The notes: generated by a model from the sequence alone, not told the origin. 64,000 nt of DNA from Chitinolyticbacter meiyuanensis (GCF_008033135.1 NZ_CP041335.1:2547925-2611924); one strand, 5' to 3'; positions 35,637-45,347 are shown, numbered from the stretch's first letter. Numbers and translations are program-made.

Positions 35637-37031
35637 TCAGCTGCGATCGAGCGGCTGCTGGGCATCGCCGCCGAGGGCCTTGTAGGCCTCGGCCGTAACG
35701 GCAAGCCGCGCACGCGCGGCATCGATCAGGTTCTGTTCCGACAGGTAGAGCGCACGCTGGGCGTCGAGCACGTCGAGATATCCGACGAGACCGGCGTCGT
35801 AGCGCGCCTGGGCCACCTTCAGCCGGTCGCGCTGCTTCATCACCGCCGCTTCCAATGCTTCCACATAGGCCTGCTGCCCCGCCTGGTCCGACAGTACATC
35901 GGCCACTTCCTGGAAGGCGACTTGCACGGTCTTCTCGTACTGGGCGACCGCAATCACCTTGCGCGCCTCGGCCAGATCGAGGTTGGCCTGGTTGCGACCA
36001 AAGTCGAAGATCGGCAGCGTGATCTGCGGTGCGAAGCTCCAGGCACGGGTGCCACCGCCAAACAGGTCGGACAGCTCGGCACTGGCGCTGCCGGCCGAGC
36101 CGGTCAGCGTAATGGTCGGGAAGAACGCGGCACGGGCGGCACCAATGTTGGCATTGGTGGCCTGCAGCGCGTACTCGGCCTGGCGCACGTCCGGCCGCGC
36201 CAGCAGCACGTCGGATGACAATCCATCCGGCACCCGGGTATTGGGCAGCGTACTGGTCAGCGCGGTGGCGGCCGGTGGAATGACGACCTCCTTGCCGACC
36301 AGCACCTGCAGCGCATGGCGGGCATTGCGCGCCTGGCGTTCCAGATTGGCCTGGCTGGCGCGCGATTCGGCGACCAGCGCATCGGCCTGCAGCGCATCGA
36401 GCCGGTTCGACAGGCCGGTTTCCAGCCGGCGATTCACCACACGGGCGCTGGCGGAGAGGCTGTCCACCGTCTTTTTGGCGTAGTCGGCACGCTCTTCGAA
36501 CGCGCGCAGATTCCAGTAGGCGTTGGCCACGTCGCCGATCAGCGTCACGCGTACCGCGCGTTGCGCTTCTTCGGTGGCGAAGTACTGGGCGCGGGCGGCG
36601 TCGGACAGGCTCTTCACCCGGCCCCAGAAATCGAGCTCGAACGAGGTGATGCCGATGTTGGCGTCGTAGCGCCGGCTGGTCGCGGCATCACCCCCGGTGA
36701 TTGCTTCCGGTGTGCGGGCGGCCTGCATGCCGCCGCCGATGCCCACCGTGGGCAGGCGGTCGGCACGGGTGATGCCGTAGAGGGCGCGCGCTTCCTCGAT
36801 CCGGGCGGTGGCCACGGCGAGGTCGCGGTTGTTTTCCAGCGCTGCGGCGATCAGGTCCTTGAGCGCGGGATCGGCGAACCACTCCTGCCAGGCCGGCAGC
36901 GTGGCCGAGCCGGTGGCCTCGGCGCCGATGCCAGCCGGCACCGGCAGCGCCGGGCGCTGGTAGGTCGGCGCCATCGAGCATGCGGCGAGCAGCGCCACGA
37001 TGGGCAATACAGCGAAAGTCTTGTGTCTCAT
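35637..37031 (-). CDS. Outer membrane lipoprotein of an RND efflux system (OprM/NodT)
   Basis: 464 residues. Signal peptide MRHKTFAVLPIVALLAAC ends in a lipobox cysteine at residue 17-18. Two TolC-like repeats follow; FELDFWGRVKSLSDAARAQY, LLARPDVRQAEYALQATNAN and GLVGYLDVLDAQRALY are typical of the NodT/OprM branch. The protein would form a trimeric channel docked to the adaptor encoded upstream. ATG 37031 chosen because AAGG lies 9 bases upstream. It is the last gene of the operon, 11 bases past the pump gene. Confidence 0.92.
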   Translation of the reverse strand: MRHKTFAVLPIVALLAACSMAPTYQRPALPVPAGIGAEATGSATLPAWQEWFADPALKDLIAAALENNRDLAVATARIEEARALYGITRADRLPTVGIGGGMQAARTPEAITGGDAATSRRYDANIGITSFELDFWGRVKSLSDAARAQYFATEEAQRAVRVTLIGDVANAYWNLRAFEERADYAKKTVDSLSASARVVNRRLETGLSNRLDALQADALVAESRASQANLERQARNARHALQVLVGKEVVIPPAATALTSTLPNTRVPDGLSSDVLLARPDVRQAEYALQATNANIGAARAAFFPTITLTGSAGSASAELSDLFGGGTRAWSFAPQITLPIFDFGRNQANLDLAEARKVIAVAQYEKTVQVAFQEVADVLSDQAGQQAYVEALEAAVMKQRDRLKVAQARYDAGLVGYLDVLDAQRALYLSEQNLIDAARARLAVTAEAYKALGGDAQQPLDRS

Positions 37032-37042
37032 GCTACTCATCC

Positions 37043-40000
37043 TTAGCGGTGGTCGTCGGCAGGAACGGGATCGACATTGCGTTCCACCACTGCGGTCTTG
37101 TCCGGGAAGAAGCGGCGCACCACCACGTAGAACACCGGGACCAGGAACACGGCGAGCACAGTGGCGGCGATCATGCCGCCGACCACGCCGGTGCCCAGCG
37201 CGTGACGGCTTTGCGAACCGGCACCGGAGCTGATGGCCAGCGGCATCACGCCGGCGATGAAGGCGATCGATGTCATCAGGATCGGGCGGAACCGCAGGCG
37301 ACACGCTTCCAGTGTGGCCTCCACCAAGCCCTTGCCCTGCCGCTGCAGTTCACGGGCGAACTCGACGATCAGAATCGCGTTCTTCGACGACAAACCAATG
37401 ATCGCGATCAAACCCACCTTGAAGTACACGTCGTTCGGCAGGCCGCGCAGCGTCATTGCCAACACCGCACCGAAGATACCCAGCGGCACCACCCACAGCA
37501 CGGCAAACGGGATGGACCAGCTCTCATACAGCGCGGCCAGGCACAGGAACACCACCAGGATGGACAGCGCGAACAGCGCCGGCGCCTGGTCACCCGACAG
37601 GCGTTCCTCATACGAGGTGCCGGACCACTCGAAGCCCACGCCAGCCGGCAACTTGGCGGCAATGTCTTCCATCGCCTGCATCGCATCACCGGAACTCTTG
37701 CCCGGTGCCGGGTTACCAGCGATCTTGTACGACGGCAGGCCGTTGTAGCGATCGAGTTTGGCCTCACCGACCACCCAGGCCACGGTGGCAATTTCGGACA
37801 GCGGTACCAGCTCGCCTGTACGAGTCTTCACCTGCAGCTTGAGCAAGTCCTCCGGATCGGTCCGCGCATCCGGCGTGGCCTGCATCAGCACACGCAGGAT
37901 GCGGCCTTCGCGCACGAAGTCATTGGCGTAGGCTGAGCCGAGTGCCACCGACAGCGTGGCGTTGAGCTCGCTCTGGTCAATGCCAAGTTGGCTGGCCTTG
38001 ACCTTGTTCACCTCCAGGAATACCTGCGGACCCGGCTCCTGGCCTTCAGGGCGAACACCAACCAGATTGGGGTTCTGGCTCGCCATGCCCAGCAGCATGT
38101 TCCGCGCGGTCAGCAACTGCTCGCGGCCAATACCGCCCCGGTCTTGCAGGCGGAAATCGAAACCGCCCACCGATGCCAGTTCCGGAATCGGCGGCACGTT
38201 GGTCGAGAAGATGAACGCCTGCTTGAGCTGGAACAGCGTCATGTTGGCTGCGCCGACCAGCGAGTCGATGTCAGAGCCTTCCGTCTTGCGTTCGCTCCAG
38301 TCTTTCAGCGTGACAAACGCCAGTGCGGCATTCTGGCCACGACCAAAGAACGAGAAGCCGACCACCGACACCACGCGATCCACCGCCGGTTGCGACATGA
38401 AGTGCTTCTCCACCTGCTGCATCACTTCCAGCGTGCGCTCGCGGGTGGCGCCAGCTGGCAGCTGCACCACGTTGATGAAGTAACCCTGGTCTTCTTCCGG
38501 CAGGAAAGAGCCCGGCAGGCGCATGAACAGCCAGGTGGTGATGCCCAGGATCACGGCGAACGACACCAGGGCGATGCCGCTGCGACGCAGCAGCTTGCCG
38601 ACCCAGCCCTCATAGCCATTGGTCATTGCCGCGAACTTGCGGTTGAACCAGCCAAAGAAGCCCTTGGAGCCATGGCCTTCCTCACCCTTCTTGATCGGCT
38701 TGAGCAAGGTGGCGCACAGCGCCGGGGTGAGCGTCAGCGCCATCAGCGCCGAGAAGAACATGGTCAGCACCAGCGTGACCGAGAACTGGCGGTAGATCGC
38801 GCCGACCGAGCCGGAGAAGAATGCCATCGGGATGAACACCGCCGTCAGCACCAGCGTGATCGCGATGATGGCCGACACGATCTGGCCCATGGCCTTCTGC
38901 GTGGCTTCGCGCGGCGCCAGACCCTCCTCGCTCATGATCCGCTCGACGTTCTCGATTACCACGATGGCATCGTCAACCAGGATGCCGATTGCCAGCACCA
39001 TGGCAAACATGGTCAATACGTTGATCGAATAACCAAGGAGGTACAGCCCCAGCAATGCACCTGCCAGCGCAATCGGCACCACGATGGTCGGAATGAGCGT
39101 CGCGCGCAGATTGCCAAGGAACAGATACATCACGATGAACACCAGCACGATGGCTTCGGCCAGGGTCTTGAGCACTTCCTCGATCGAGATCTTCACGAAC
39201 TTGGAGGTGTCGTACGGCAGCTCCCAGCTCACGCCGGCCGGGAAGTACTTGGCAAGCTCGGCCATGCGGGTGCGGATGGCATTTGCGGTCTCGACCGCGT
39301 TGCCGTCCGGCGACAGCTTCACGCCGATGGCGGCGATGGGCTTGCCATTGAGGCGCGCGCTCACGTCATAGCTGGCGGCGCCAAGCTCGACGCGGGCCAC
39401 ATCCTTCAGCCGTACCAGCGCGCCATTGCCACCGTCGCGCAGCACGATGTTGCCGAACTCCTCCGGCGTCACGTAACGGCCCTGCGTCACCACGGTGGCA
39501 GTGAACTGCTGCCCCTTGGAGGCCGGCAGCGCGCCGATCTCGCCAGTGGCCAATTGCACATTCTGTGCACGCACCGCAGCCAGCGCTTCTGCCGGGCTCA
39601 TCTTGTAGCCGGCGAGCTTGGCCGGATCCAGCCAGATCCGCATTGCGTACTCGGAGCCGAACAATTGGGCCTCGCCCACACCCGGCACACGACGTAGTGC
39701 ATCGATCACGTTGGCGTTCACATAGCTGCCCAGCGCCACGTCGTCATAACTGCCGTCCGGCGAGAACAAGGTGAGGAACAGCAGGTAATTGTCGCGTGCC
39801 TTCAACACCTGCACGCCCTGCTGCCGTACTTCCTCCGGCAGGCGGGCCTCGACGCGCTTGATGCGGTTCTGCGCATCGACCGAGGCGATGTCGAGATCGG
39901 TACCGGTCTGGAACGTCAGCGAGATGGTCATGTTGCCCGAGCTATCGCTTTCGGACGACATGTACAGCAGGTTCTCGATGCCGTTCATTTCCTGTTCGAT

Positions 40001-40192
40001 CAGCGCGGTGACGGTCTCTTCGACCACCTTGGCACTGGCACCGGGATAGGACGTGGTGATCGACAACGCGGGCGGTGCCACATCCGGATACTGCGCGATC
40101 GGCAGCGAGCGCATCGCCAGCAGGCCGGCGAGCACGATGATGATGGCGATCACCCACGCAAAGATGGGACGATCGATAAAGAAACGAGCCAT
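37043..40192 (-). CDS. RND multidrug efflux pump, inner membrane subunit (AcrB/MexB type)
   Basis: 1049 residues, full length for an HAE1 pump. The N-terminus ARFFIDRPIFAWVIAIIIV gives the first membrane helix. The proton relay includes the paired aspartates in ILVDDAIVVIENVERIM. Large periplasmic loops follow each of helices 1 and 7 (VNKVKASQLGIDQSELN, RVVSVVGFSFFGRGQ). Conserved signatures include GLSSKNAILIVEFAREL and PILMTSIAFIAGVMPLA. It exports drugs and other amphiphiles using the proton gradient. Gaps of 15 and 11 bases join it to its partners. Confidence 0.95.
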   Translation of the reverse strand: MARFFIDRPIFAWVIAIIIVLAGLLAMRSLPIAQYPDVAPPALSITTSYPGASAKVVEETVTALIEQEMNGIENLLYMSSESDSSGNMTISLTFQTGTDLDIASVDAQNRIKRVEARLPEEVRQQGVQVLKARDNYLLFLTLFSPDGSYDDVALGSYVNANVIDALRRVPGVGEAQLFGSEYAMRIWLDPAKLAGYKMSPAEALAAVRAQNVQLATGEIGALPASKGQQFTATVVTQGRYVTPEEFGNIVLRDGGNGALVRLKDVARVELGAASYDVSARLNGKPIAAIGVKLSPDGNAVETANAIRTRMAELAKYFPAGVSWELPYDTSKFVKISIEEVLKTLAEAIVLVFIVMYLFLGNLRATLIPTIVVPIALAGALLGLYLLGYSINVLTMFAMVLAIGILVDDAIVVIENVERIMSEEGLAPREATQKAMGQIVSAIIAITLVLTAVFIPMAFFSGSVGAIYRQFSVTLVLTMFFSALMALTLTPALCATLLKPIKKGEEGHGSKGFFGWFNRKFAAMTNGYEGWVGKLLRRSGIALVSFAVILGITTWLFMRLPGSFLPEEDQGYFINVVQLPAGATRERTLEVMQQVEKHFMSQPAVDRVVSVVGFSFFGRGQNAALAFVTLKDWSERKTEGSDIDSLVGAANMTLFQLKQAFIFSTNVPPIPELASVGGFDFRLQDRGGIGREQLLTARNMLLGMASQNPNLVGVRPEGQEPGPQVFLEVNKVKASQLGIDQSELNATLSVALGSAYANDFVREGRILRVLMQATPDARTDPEDLLKLQVKTRTGELVPLSEIATVAWVVGEAKLDRYNGLPSYKIAGNPAPGKSSGDAMQAMEDIAAKLPAGVGFEWSGTSYEERLSGDQAPALFALSILVVFLCLAALYESWSIPFAVLWVVPLGIFGAVLAMTLRGLPNDVYFKVGLIAIIGLSSKNAILIVEFARELQRQGKGLVEATLEACRLRFRPILMTSIAFIAGVMPLAISSGAGSQSRHALGTGVVGGMIAATVLAVFLVPVFYVVVRRFFPDKTAVVERNVDPVPADDHR

Positions 40193-40207
40193 GGATGGAT
40201 GCTCCCC

Positions 40208-41395
40208 TTATTGCTTCTGAGCCGGCGCCGAGGCCTTCTGGGCTTGCGGCGCGGCTGCGGCGGCCTCGTCGATAGGCTTCACCGGCGCGCCGGGACCGAC
40301 CTTCTGCAGGCCGTCGACAATGACCTTCTCGCCGTTCTTCAGGCCGCTGGTGATGATCCAGTCACGGCCGGAGAAGCCCCCGGTCTTCACCGGACGGACC
40401 TGTACCTTGTTGTCGCCACCGACCACGTAGACGAACTGGCCTTGCGGGTTCGACAGGATGGCGCGTTGCGGCACCTTGACCGCGCCGCCGACGGCGCCCT
40501 GGGCAAAGCGCACCGTGGCGAACATGCCCGGCAGCAGCAGGCGATCCGGGTTGGCGAATTCGGCGCGCAGCGTGACGGTGCCGGTGGCCGGATCAACCGT
40601 CTGTTCCGAGAACAGCAGCTTGCCCTTCTGGCTGTAGACCGAGCCATCTTCCAGCACAATCTCGACCGGCAGGTCGGCGGCCTTCATCTGACCAGCCTGG
40701 ATCGCGCGCTTCAGGCGCAGCAGGTCGGCACCGGATTGGGTGAAGTCGACGTAGATCGGATCGAGCTGTTCGATGGTGGCAAGGTGAGTCGCCTCGCCCT
40801 TGCCGACCAGCGCGCCTTCCGTGACGAAGGCCCGGCCGATGCGGCCGGAAATCGGTGCGTAGACGCTGGCGTGGGCCACATCGATCTCGGCCTGCTTCAC
40901 CGCGGCATCGCTGCTGGCCACGTCGGCTTGCGCCTGCTTCAGCTGCGATTCGGCCTGATCGAGTTCCTGCTTCGATACACCCTGATCATTGATCAGCTTG
41001 CGATAACGCTCCACCGTCTGGCGTGCGATCTCGACATTGGCGCGCGCCTTGGCAGAGTTGGCCCGTGCGGCGGACAAGGCCGCAGCCAGCGTGCCCTGGT
41101 CGATCTGGAACAGCGACTGGCCGGCCCGGACCTCCCCACCTTCGGTGAACAGCCGTTTTTCCAGGATGCCCTCGACCCGGGCGCGCACTTCGGCGGTACG
41201 GAAGGCGGTGATGCGGCCGGTCAGATCGCGGGTGACGGCGGCGTCACCGGTGTGGGCGGTGGCAACCACCACCTCGGCCGGTGGCATCTGGCCACCCTGC
41301 CCACCCTGGGCCTGGTCGCCCCCCTTGCCACACGCAGCCAGTGCCAGGGTCACTGCCACGGACAACGCCAGTGTTTTGCTAAGCGGATGCATCAT
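40208..41395 (-). CDS. RND efflux periplasmic adaptor lipoprotein (AcrA/MexA type)
   Basis: 395 residues with a lipoprotein signal ending LALAAC. Order: beta-barrel/lipoyl start (TAEVRARVEGILEKRLFTEG), a coiled coil hairpin around QTVERYRKLINDQGVSKQELDQ, the return lipoyl strand VYAPISGRIGRAFVTEG, and the membrane-proximal domain. A C-terminal alanine/glutamine-rich tail follows. It links pump and outer membrane channel. First structural gene after the TetR gene, separated by 53 bases containing a small GCCGGC-TTGC-GCCGGC hairpin. Confidence 0.93.
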   Translation of the reverse strand: MMHPLSKTLALSVAVTLALAACGKGGDQAQGGQGGQMPPAEVVVATAHTGDAAVTRDLTGRITAFRTAEVRARVEGILEKRLFTEGGEVRAGQSLFQIDQGTLAAALSAARANSAKARANVEIARQTVERYRKLINDQGVSKQELDQAESQLKQAQADVASSDAAVKQAEIDVAHASVYAPISGRIGRAFVTEGALVGKGEATHLATIEQLDPIYVDFTQSGADLLRLKRAIQAGQMKAADLPVEIVLEDGSVYSQKGKLLFSEQTVDPATGTVTLRAEFANPDRLLLPGMFATVRFAQGAVGGAVKVPQRAILSNPQGQFVYVVGGDNKVQVRPVKTGGFSGRDWIITSGLKNGEKVIVDGLQKVGPGAPVKPIDEAAAAAPQAQKASAPAQKQ

Positions 41396-41428
41396 GAGCT
41401 CCTTGTTTTGGGTATGCGGTAAAACGGT

Positions 41429-41444
41429 GCCGGCTTGCGCCGGC
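41429..41444 (-). terminator. Possible attenuator hairpin between tetR and the efflux adaptor
   Basis: GCCGGC-N4-GCCGGC, followed on the minus strand by ACCGTTTT. Short stem with a GCAA-type loop; may lower read-through from the repressor gene into the pump genes. Confidence 0.4.
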
Positions 41445-41448
41445 GAAA

Positions 41449-42060
41449 TCAGGATTCGATCGGTACGGCATAGACGCGGGAAAACAGCTCCAGCGCCCGC
41501 TTCACCTTGGCCGGTTCATCACGCGGATCGAGCATCGGCCCGCCCAGCACCAGTGCCATATGGTCGGCACTCACCAGCATGTCGAGCAGGATGTGGGCGG
41601 CCTCGAGCGGATCTTCCCGCCGCAGCTGGCCCTCGTTCATCGCCTGCTCGAGCACGTCGCCGATCTGACGCCGACTGTAGAGGAAGCAGTTTTCATACAT
41701 GCGGCCAGCAAGCTCGGGAAAGCGCTGCGCTTCGCTGGTCAGCAAGCGGTGCAGATTGATTGCCTCGGGTGCCAGCACGCGTTCGCGAAAGCGCTGGCCG
41801 AAGTTGTAGAGCCGGCTGTGCCAGTCACCTTCTTCGGCGGCCAGCATGGCAAACAGCTCCTTCACGGCCTTGCCCATGGCGGCGCTGAACAGCGCTTCCT
41901 TGCTGCCGAAGTGGTTGTAGATGGTCTGGCGCGCCACCTGAGCACGCTGAGCCACCGTATCGATGCTGGTGCGGTAGCCGGTTTCGCAGAACACCTCGAA
42001 GGCGGCGTCGAGCACGCGGGAGGCGCAATCAGCGCCTGGGCAGGAGGAAAGCGGGGACAT
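41449..42060 (-). CDS. TetR family repressor of the efflux operon
   Basis: 203 residues. The N-terminal helix-turn-helix SIDTVAQRAQVARQTIYNHFGSK matches AcrR/TtgR-type repressors, and the C-terminal helical part binds ligand and dimerises (TetR_C_7/AefR-like pattern). It should repress its own gene and the adaptor, pump and channel genes that follow on the same strand. A perfect inverted repeat lies 12-36 bases upstream of its ATG and is the expected operator. Inducer unknown. Confidence 0.9.
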   Translation of the reverse strand: MSPLSSCPGADCASRVLDAAFEVFCETGYRTSIDTVAQRAQVARQTIYNHFGSKEALFSAAMGKAVKELFAMLAAEEGDWHSRLYNFGQRFRERVLAPEAINLHRLLTSEAQRFPELAGRMYENCFLYSRRQIGDVLEQAMNEGQLRREDPLEAAHILLDMLVSADHMALVLGGPMLDPRDEPAKVKRALELFSRVYAVPIES

Positions 42061-42072
42061 CGTGCAACGGGG

Positions 42073-42097
42073 AGTAGACTGGACGGTACAGTCTACT
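42073..42097. promoter_or_regulatory. Palindromic operator for the TetR efflux repressor
   Basis: AGTAGACTG-N7-CAGTCTACT: nine-base arms match perfectly across a seven-base spacer. It begins 13 bases upstream of the repressor ATG, where a bound TetR dimer would block transcription of the whole efflux operon. Confidence 0.8.
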
Positions 42098-42255
42098 TTG
42101 AAATCGTCAGCGCCGTAAATGCCGTTTCATGTGCTGACCCGTTTCATCACAGCCATGCCCTCCCCGCCTGTAGTGCCAGCGGACAACAAGCTGATTGTGG
42201 CACTTCAGCGCGCGCAAGGTTTAGTGCTGAATTCGGTTCAGCAAGGACGGCAAAC

Positions 42256-42283
42256 AAGGCCATGCGGCAAGCATGGCCTTTTG
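42256..42283. terminator. Terminator downstream of gdx
   Basis: AAGGCCATGC and GCATGGCCTT arms around a five-base loop, with TTTT following on the plus strand and a TTGTTT tract on the minus strand. It starts eleven bases after the gdx stop. Confidence 0.75.
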
Positions 42284-42293
42284 CGGGGAAGAC

Positions 42294-42620
42294 TCAGGCG
42301 AGCTTGAGGCCGACGATGCCAGCGAGGATCAGCGCAACCGAAGCCAGCCGCCACAGCGTGGCCGGCTCACCGAACCAGACGATGCCGAACAGCACCGTGC
42401 CGACTGCGCCGATCCCGGTCCAGATTGCGTAAGCGGTGCCGACCGGCAGCGATTTCATCGCATAGGCGAGGAAATACATGCTGGCCGCAGCACTGACGGC
42501 AAACAGCGCCGTGGCGGGCAAGCGCGTGAAGCCGTGCGAGGATTTGAGCGCCAACGCCCAGACCACTTCGAGCACACCGGCGATCAACAGGGAAATCCAG
42601 GGGATGAGTTGCGGGTTCAT
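42294..42620 (-). CDS. gdx: Guanidinium exporter (SMR family, Gdx/SugE)
   Basis: 108 residues, four hydrophobic helices, normal SMR length. The conserved membrane-embedded glutamate lies in [14 protein letters not shown], and [20 protein letters not shown] matches the Gdx/SugE subgroup rather than EmrE/QacE. Gdx proteins export guanidinium ions in exchange for protons. The assignment is strongly supported by the guanidine-II riboswitch in its leader at 42644-42682 and by a GAGGAGG ribosome site just before the ATG. Confidence 0.94.
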   Translation of the reverse strand: MNPQLIPWISLLIAGVLEVVWALALKSSHGFTRLPATALFAVSAAASMYFLAYAMKSLPVGTAYAIWTGIGAVGTVLFGIVWFGEPATLWRLASVALILAGIVGLKLA

Positions 42621-42643
42621 ACGACCTCCTCAGATGAATGGAA

Positions 42644-42682
42644 GGGGCCGTCCCCGCTGGATGACGGCACGGGGTCGTCCCC
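42644..42682 (-). promoter_or_regulatory. Guanidine-II riboswitch (mini-ykkC)
   Basis: On the minus strand two short hairpins stand 15 bases apart: GGGG-ACGA-CCCC (42671-42682) and GGGG-ACGG-CCCC (42644-42655). Paired stems with ACGR tetraloops are the defining feature of the guanidine-II class, which turns on guanidine exporters when guanidinium rises. The GAGGAGG ribosome site of gdx follows within 22 bases, pointing to control of translation start. Confidence 0.9.
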
Positions 42683-42761
42683 GCGCCCGATGGCAAATCC
42701 GCGACAGATTAACCGAAGTGCGTGGCCGGGGCTGTGACCGAATCACGCCCCGGCCTGCCGT

Positions 42762-44138
42762 TCACTCCTGTTGCGCCGCCGCGATGCTGGCCAGCGCCGC
42801 CTCGGCCCGTTGCAATGTGGCATCCCGTGCTGCAGCGTCGGCCTGCTCGTGGCTGTTGCCCAGCACTTCACCATCGAGCTGCAACGCGAAACGTAATTCG
42901 CCGTCGGCGACGAGGCTGATCCCGCCCTCGACCGAAGCCGCTTGCAACCGGGCAATCACTGCGCCAGCCGCCTTGGGATCGGCATAGGAATTGGACAGCA
43001 ACAACTCCTCGCCGTCGGCGCCCTGCAGGTTGAAGCGGAACTGCCCGTCCTTGCCACGGAAACTGAGAAAGCGCGCAGCCTTGGCCTTCTTCTTGGTGGC
43101 GCCCTCGCCCGCCTGTGCCAGCGCGGTGAGCGAGCGCAGGCCGACGGCTTCGCGCAGCTGCGCAAGGAACGGCGTGGCATAGGCACGCGCCTTGGCGGCA
43201 CCAGCCAGCAGGATGTCCTCGATATCGGCCGGCCGGGCGATCAGCGCCTGATAGCGTTCGCGCGCCTCGCCGAGCTCGCTGTCGAGCACGGTAAAGAGCT
43301 GCTGCTTGGCATCGCCCCAACCGAGGCCGTCCAGCAGCGCCGCGCGGAACGTCGTGCCCTGCTCCGGCGTGGCAAAGGCCTGGTAGATGGTGTTCAGATG
43401 CGCGTTGTCGGCATCCTTGGGCTCGCCCGGCAGCTTCGAATCGGTGACGATGCGCGCAATCGCGGCCTTCAGTTCCTTGGCGCTGCCAAATAGCGGGATG
43501 GTGTTGTCGTAGCTCTTGGACATCTTGCGCCCGTCCAGCCCCGGCAATGTGGCCACCGCTTCCTCGATCTTGGACTGCGGCAGCGTGAAGAAATCCTTGC
43601 CCTGGCCGAACAGGTGGTTGAAGCGCTGGCCGATGTCGCGCGCCATTTCGACATGCTGGATCTGGTCGCGACCCACCGGTACTTCGTTGGCGTTGAACAT
43701 CAGGATGTCCGCGGCCATCAGCACCGGATAGCTGTAAAGCCCCATGGTCACACCGGCGTCCTCGTCCTCGCCCGCTTCGACATTCTTGTCGACCGAGGCC
43801 TTGTAGGCATGCGCCCGGTTCAACAGGCCCTTGGCGGTGACGCAGGTCAACAACCAGGTGAGTTCGGGAATCTCGGGGATATCCGACTGGCGATAGAAGG
43901 TGACGCGCGCCGGATCGAGCCCGCAGGCGAGCCAGGTCGCGGCGATCTCCAGCCGCGAGCGCTGGATGCGCAGCGGATCGTCGCACTTGATCAGCGCGTG
44001 ATAGTCGGCGAGGAAATAGAACGAATCGGCGTGTTCGCTGCGGCTCGCCACGATGGCCGGACGGATGGCGCCGGCATAGTTGCCGAGGTGGGGCGTGCCG
44101 GTGGTGGTGATGCCTGTGAGGATGCGGGTCTTTTTCAT
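42762..44138 (-). CDS. trpS: Tryptophanyl-tRNA synthetase with C-terminal YegP-like repeats
   Basis: 458 residues, longer than the usual 330-350. The class I motif [11 protein letters not shown] (HIGH equivalent) and [10 protein letters not shown] (KMSKS) are intact, as is [18 protein letters not shown]. The catalytic part ends near residue 340. The remaining 100 residues contain two copies of a DUF1508/YegP-like unit, [20 protein letters not shown] (357-) and [16 protein letters not shown], each with the G-x-(F/L)-R-F-x-L-x-x-x-x-G-E pattern. The enzyme charges tRNA-Trp; the tail's role is unknown. Confidence 0.92.
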   Translation of the reverse strand: MKKTRILTGITTTGTPHLGNYAGAIRPAIVASRSEHADSFYFLADYHALIKCDDPLRIQRSRLEIAATWLACGLDPARVTFYRQSDIPEIPELTWLLTCVTAKGLLNRAHAYKASVDKNVEAGEDEDAGVTMGLYSYPVLMAADILMFNANEVPVGRDQIQHVEMARDIGQRFNHLFGQGKDFFTLPQSKIEEAVATLPGLDGRKMSKSYDNTIPLFGSAKELKAAIARIVTDSKLPGEPKDADNAHLNTIYQAFATPEQGTTFRAALLDGLGWGDAKQQLFTVLDSELGEARERYQALIARPADIEDILLAGAAKARAYATPFLAQLREAVGLRSLTALAQAGEGATKKKAKAARFLSFRGKDGQFRFNLQGADGEELLLSNSYADPKAAGAVIARLQAASVEGGISLVADGELRFALQLDGEVLGNSHEQADAAARDATLQRAEAALASIAAAQQE

Positions 44139-44162
44139 GTTCTTGTTCTGGGTTCGATGGTC

Positions 44163-45347
44163 TTAGCCGAGGCCACGCTGCAAATCGTTGATCAGGTCGT
44201 CCACATGCTCCAGGCCGACCGAAATGCGGATCAACCCTTCGCGAATGCTGGCTGCTGCACGCGCTTCCGGCGTGACGCGGCCGTGGGTGGTGCTGGCCGG
44301 ATGGGTGATGGTGCTGCGCACGTCACCGAGATTGGCGGTGCGGCTGATCAGGCGCACTGCATCGACGATGCGCCACGCGGCTTCACGACCGCCCTTGACC
44401 TCGAACGAGACGATGCCACCACCACCGCTCTGCTGGCGCTGCGCCAGCGCGTATTGCGGATGCGATGGCAAGCCTGGGTAGAACACACGCTCGACCTCGG
44501 CCTGCGCTTCCAGCCATTGCGCGAGCTTGAGCGCGTTGTCGCAATGCGCGCGCATCCGCAGCGGCAGCGTTTCCATGCCTTTGAGCAGCACCCAGGCGTT
44601 GAACGGCGACAGGCTGGGCCCGGCCGTGCGCAGGAACAGGTAAACGGGCTCGATCAGTTCCTTCCTGCCGACCACGGCACCACCGAGCACGCGGCCCTGG
44701 CCATCAAGGTACTTGGTCGCGGAATGCACGACGAGGTCAGCTCCGAGCTTCAGTGGTTGCTGCAGGATAGGGGTGCAGAAGCAGTTGTCGACCGCCAGGA
44801 TGGCGCCATTGGCGTGCGCAATCTCGGCGATGGCCGCGATGTCGGCCACTTCGGTCAGCGGATTGGATGGTGTTTCCAGGAAGAACAACTTGGTATTGGG
44901 CTTGACCGCCGCCTGCCAGGCCGCCGGATCGGTAGGACTGGCGTAGCTGATCTCGACGCCGAACTTGACGAAATAGGCGTTGAACAACTGGATGGTGGCG
45001 CCAAACAGGCCGTTGGACGCGACCACATGGTCGCCGGCCTTCAGATGGCCCATGCCCAGTGCCAGGATGGCGCTCATGCCACTGGCGGTGGCGATGGCGC
45101 GCTCGCCGCCCTCCAGCGCGGCCAACCGCTTCTCGAACGCGGTCACCGTGGGGTTGGTGAAGCGCGAGTAGATATAGCCCGGAATCTGGTTGGTGAACTT
45201 GAGCGAGGCCTCCTCTGCGCTGCCGACGCAGAAGCTGGAGGTCAGGTACATCGCATCCGAGTGCTCGCCAAATTCCGTGCGGCTGGTAGCGGCGCGGATC
45301 GCCAGCGTATCCGGGTGCAGGCCTTCGGGCAGATCGTGGTCGTTCAT
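44163..45347 (-). CDS. metZ: O-succinylhomoserine sulfhydrylase
   Basis: 394 residues, a PLP enzyme of the Cys/Met metabolism family. The lysine that binds PLP is in VVHSATKYLDGQGRVLGG. ASGMSAILALGMGHLKAG and SRTANLGDVRSTITHPAST are typical of MetZ, which makes homocysteine from O-succinylhomoserine and sulfide. Its position after purF is the order found in Pseudomonas and betaproteobacteria. Start at ATG 45347; the ribosome site is weak. A hairpin lies 18 bases upstream. Confidence 0.92.
   Translation of the reverse strand: MNDHDLPEGLHPDTLAIRAATSRTEFGEHSDAMYLTSSFCVGSAEEASLKFTNQIPGYIYSRFTNPTVTAFEKRLAALEGGERAIATASGMSAILALGMGHLKAGDHVVASNGLFGATIQLFNAYFVKFGVEISYASPTDPAAWQAAVKPNTKLFFLETPSNPLTEVADIAAIAEIAHANGAILAVDNCFCTPILQQPLKLGADLVVHSATKYLDGQGRVLGGAVVGRKELIEPVYLFLRTAGPSLSPFNAWVLLKGMETLPLRMRAHCDNALKLAQWLEAQAEVERVFYPGLPSHPQYALAQRQQSGGGGIVSFEVKGGREAAWRIVDAVRLISRTANLGDVRSTITHPASTTHGRVTPEARAAASIREGLIRISVGLEHVDDLINDLQRGLG

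Noticed and set aside
37988..39697. Plus-strand open frame opposite the RND pump
   Set aside because: The minus strand encodes an unambiguous AcrB-type pump; the opposite frame is compositional.
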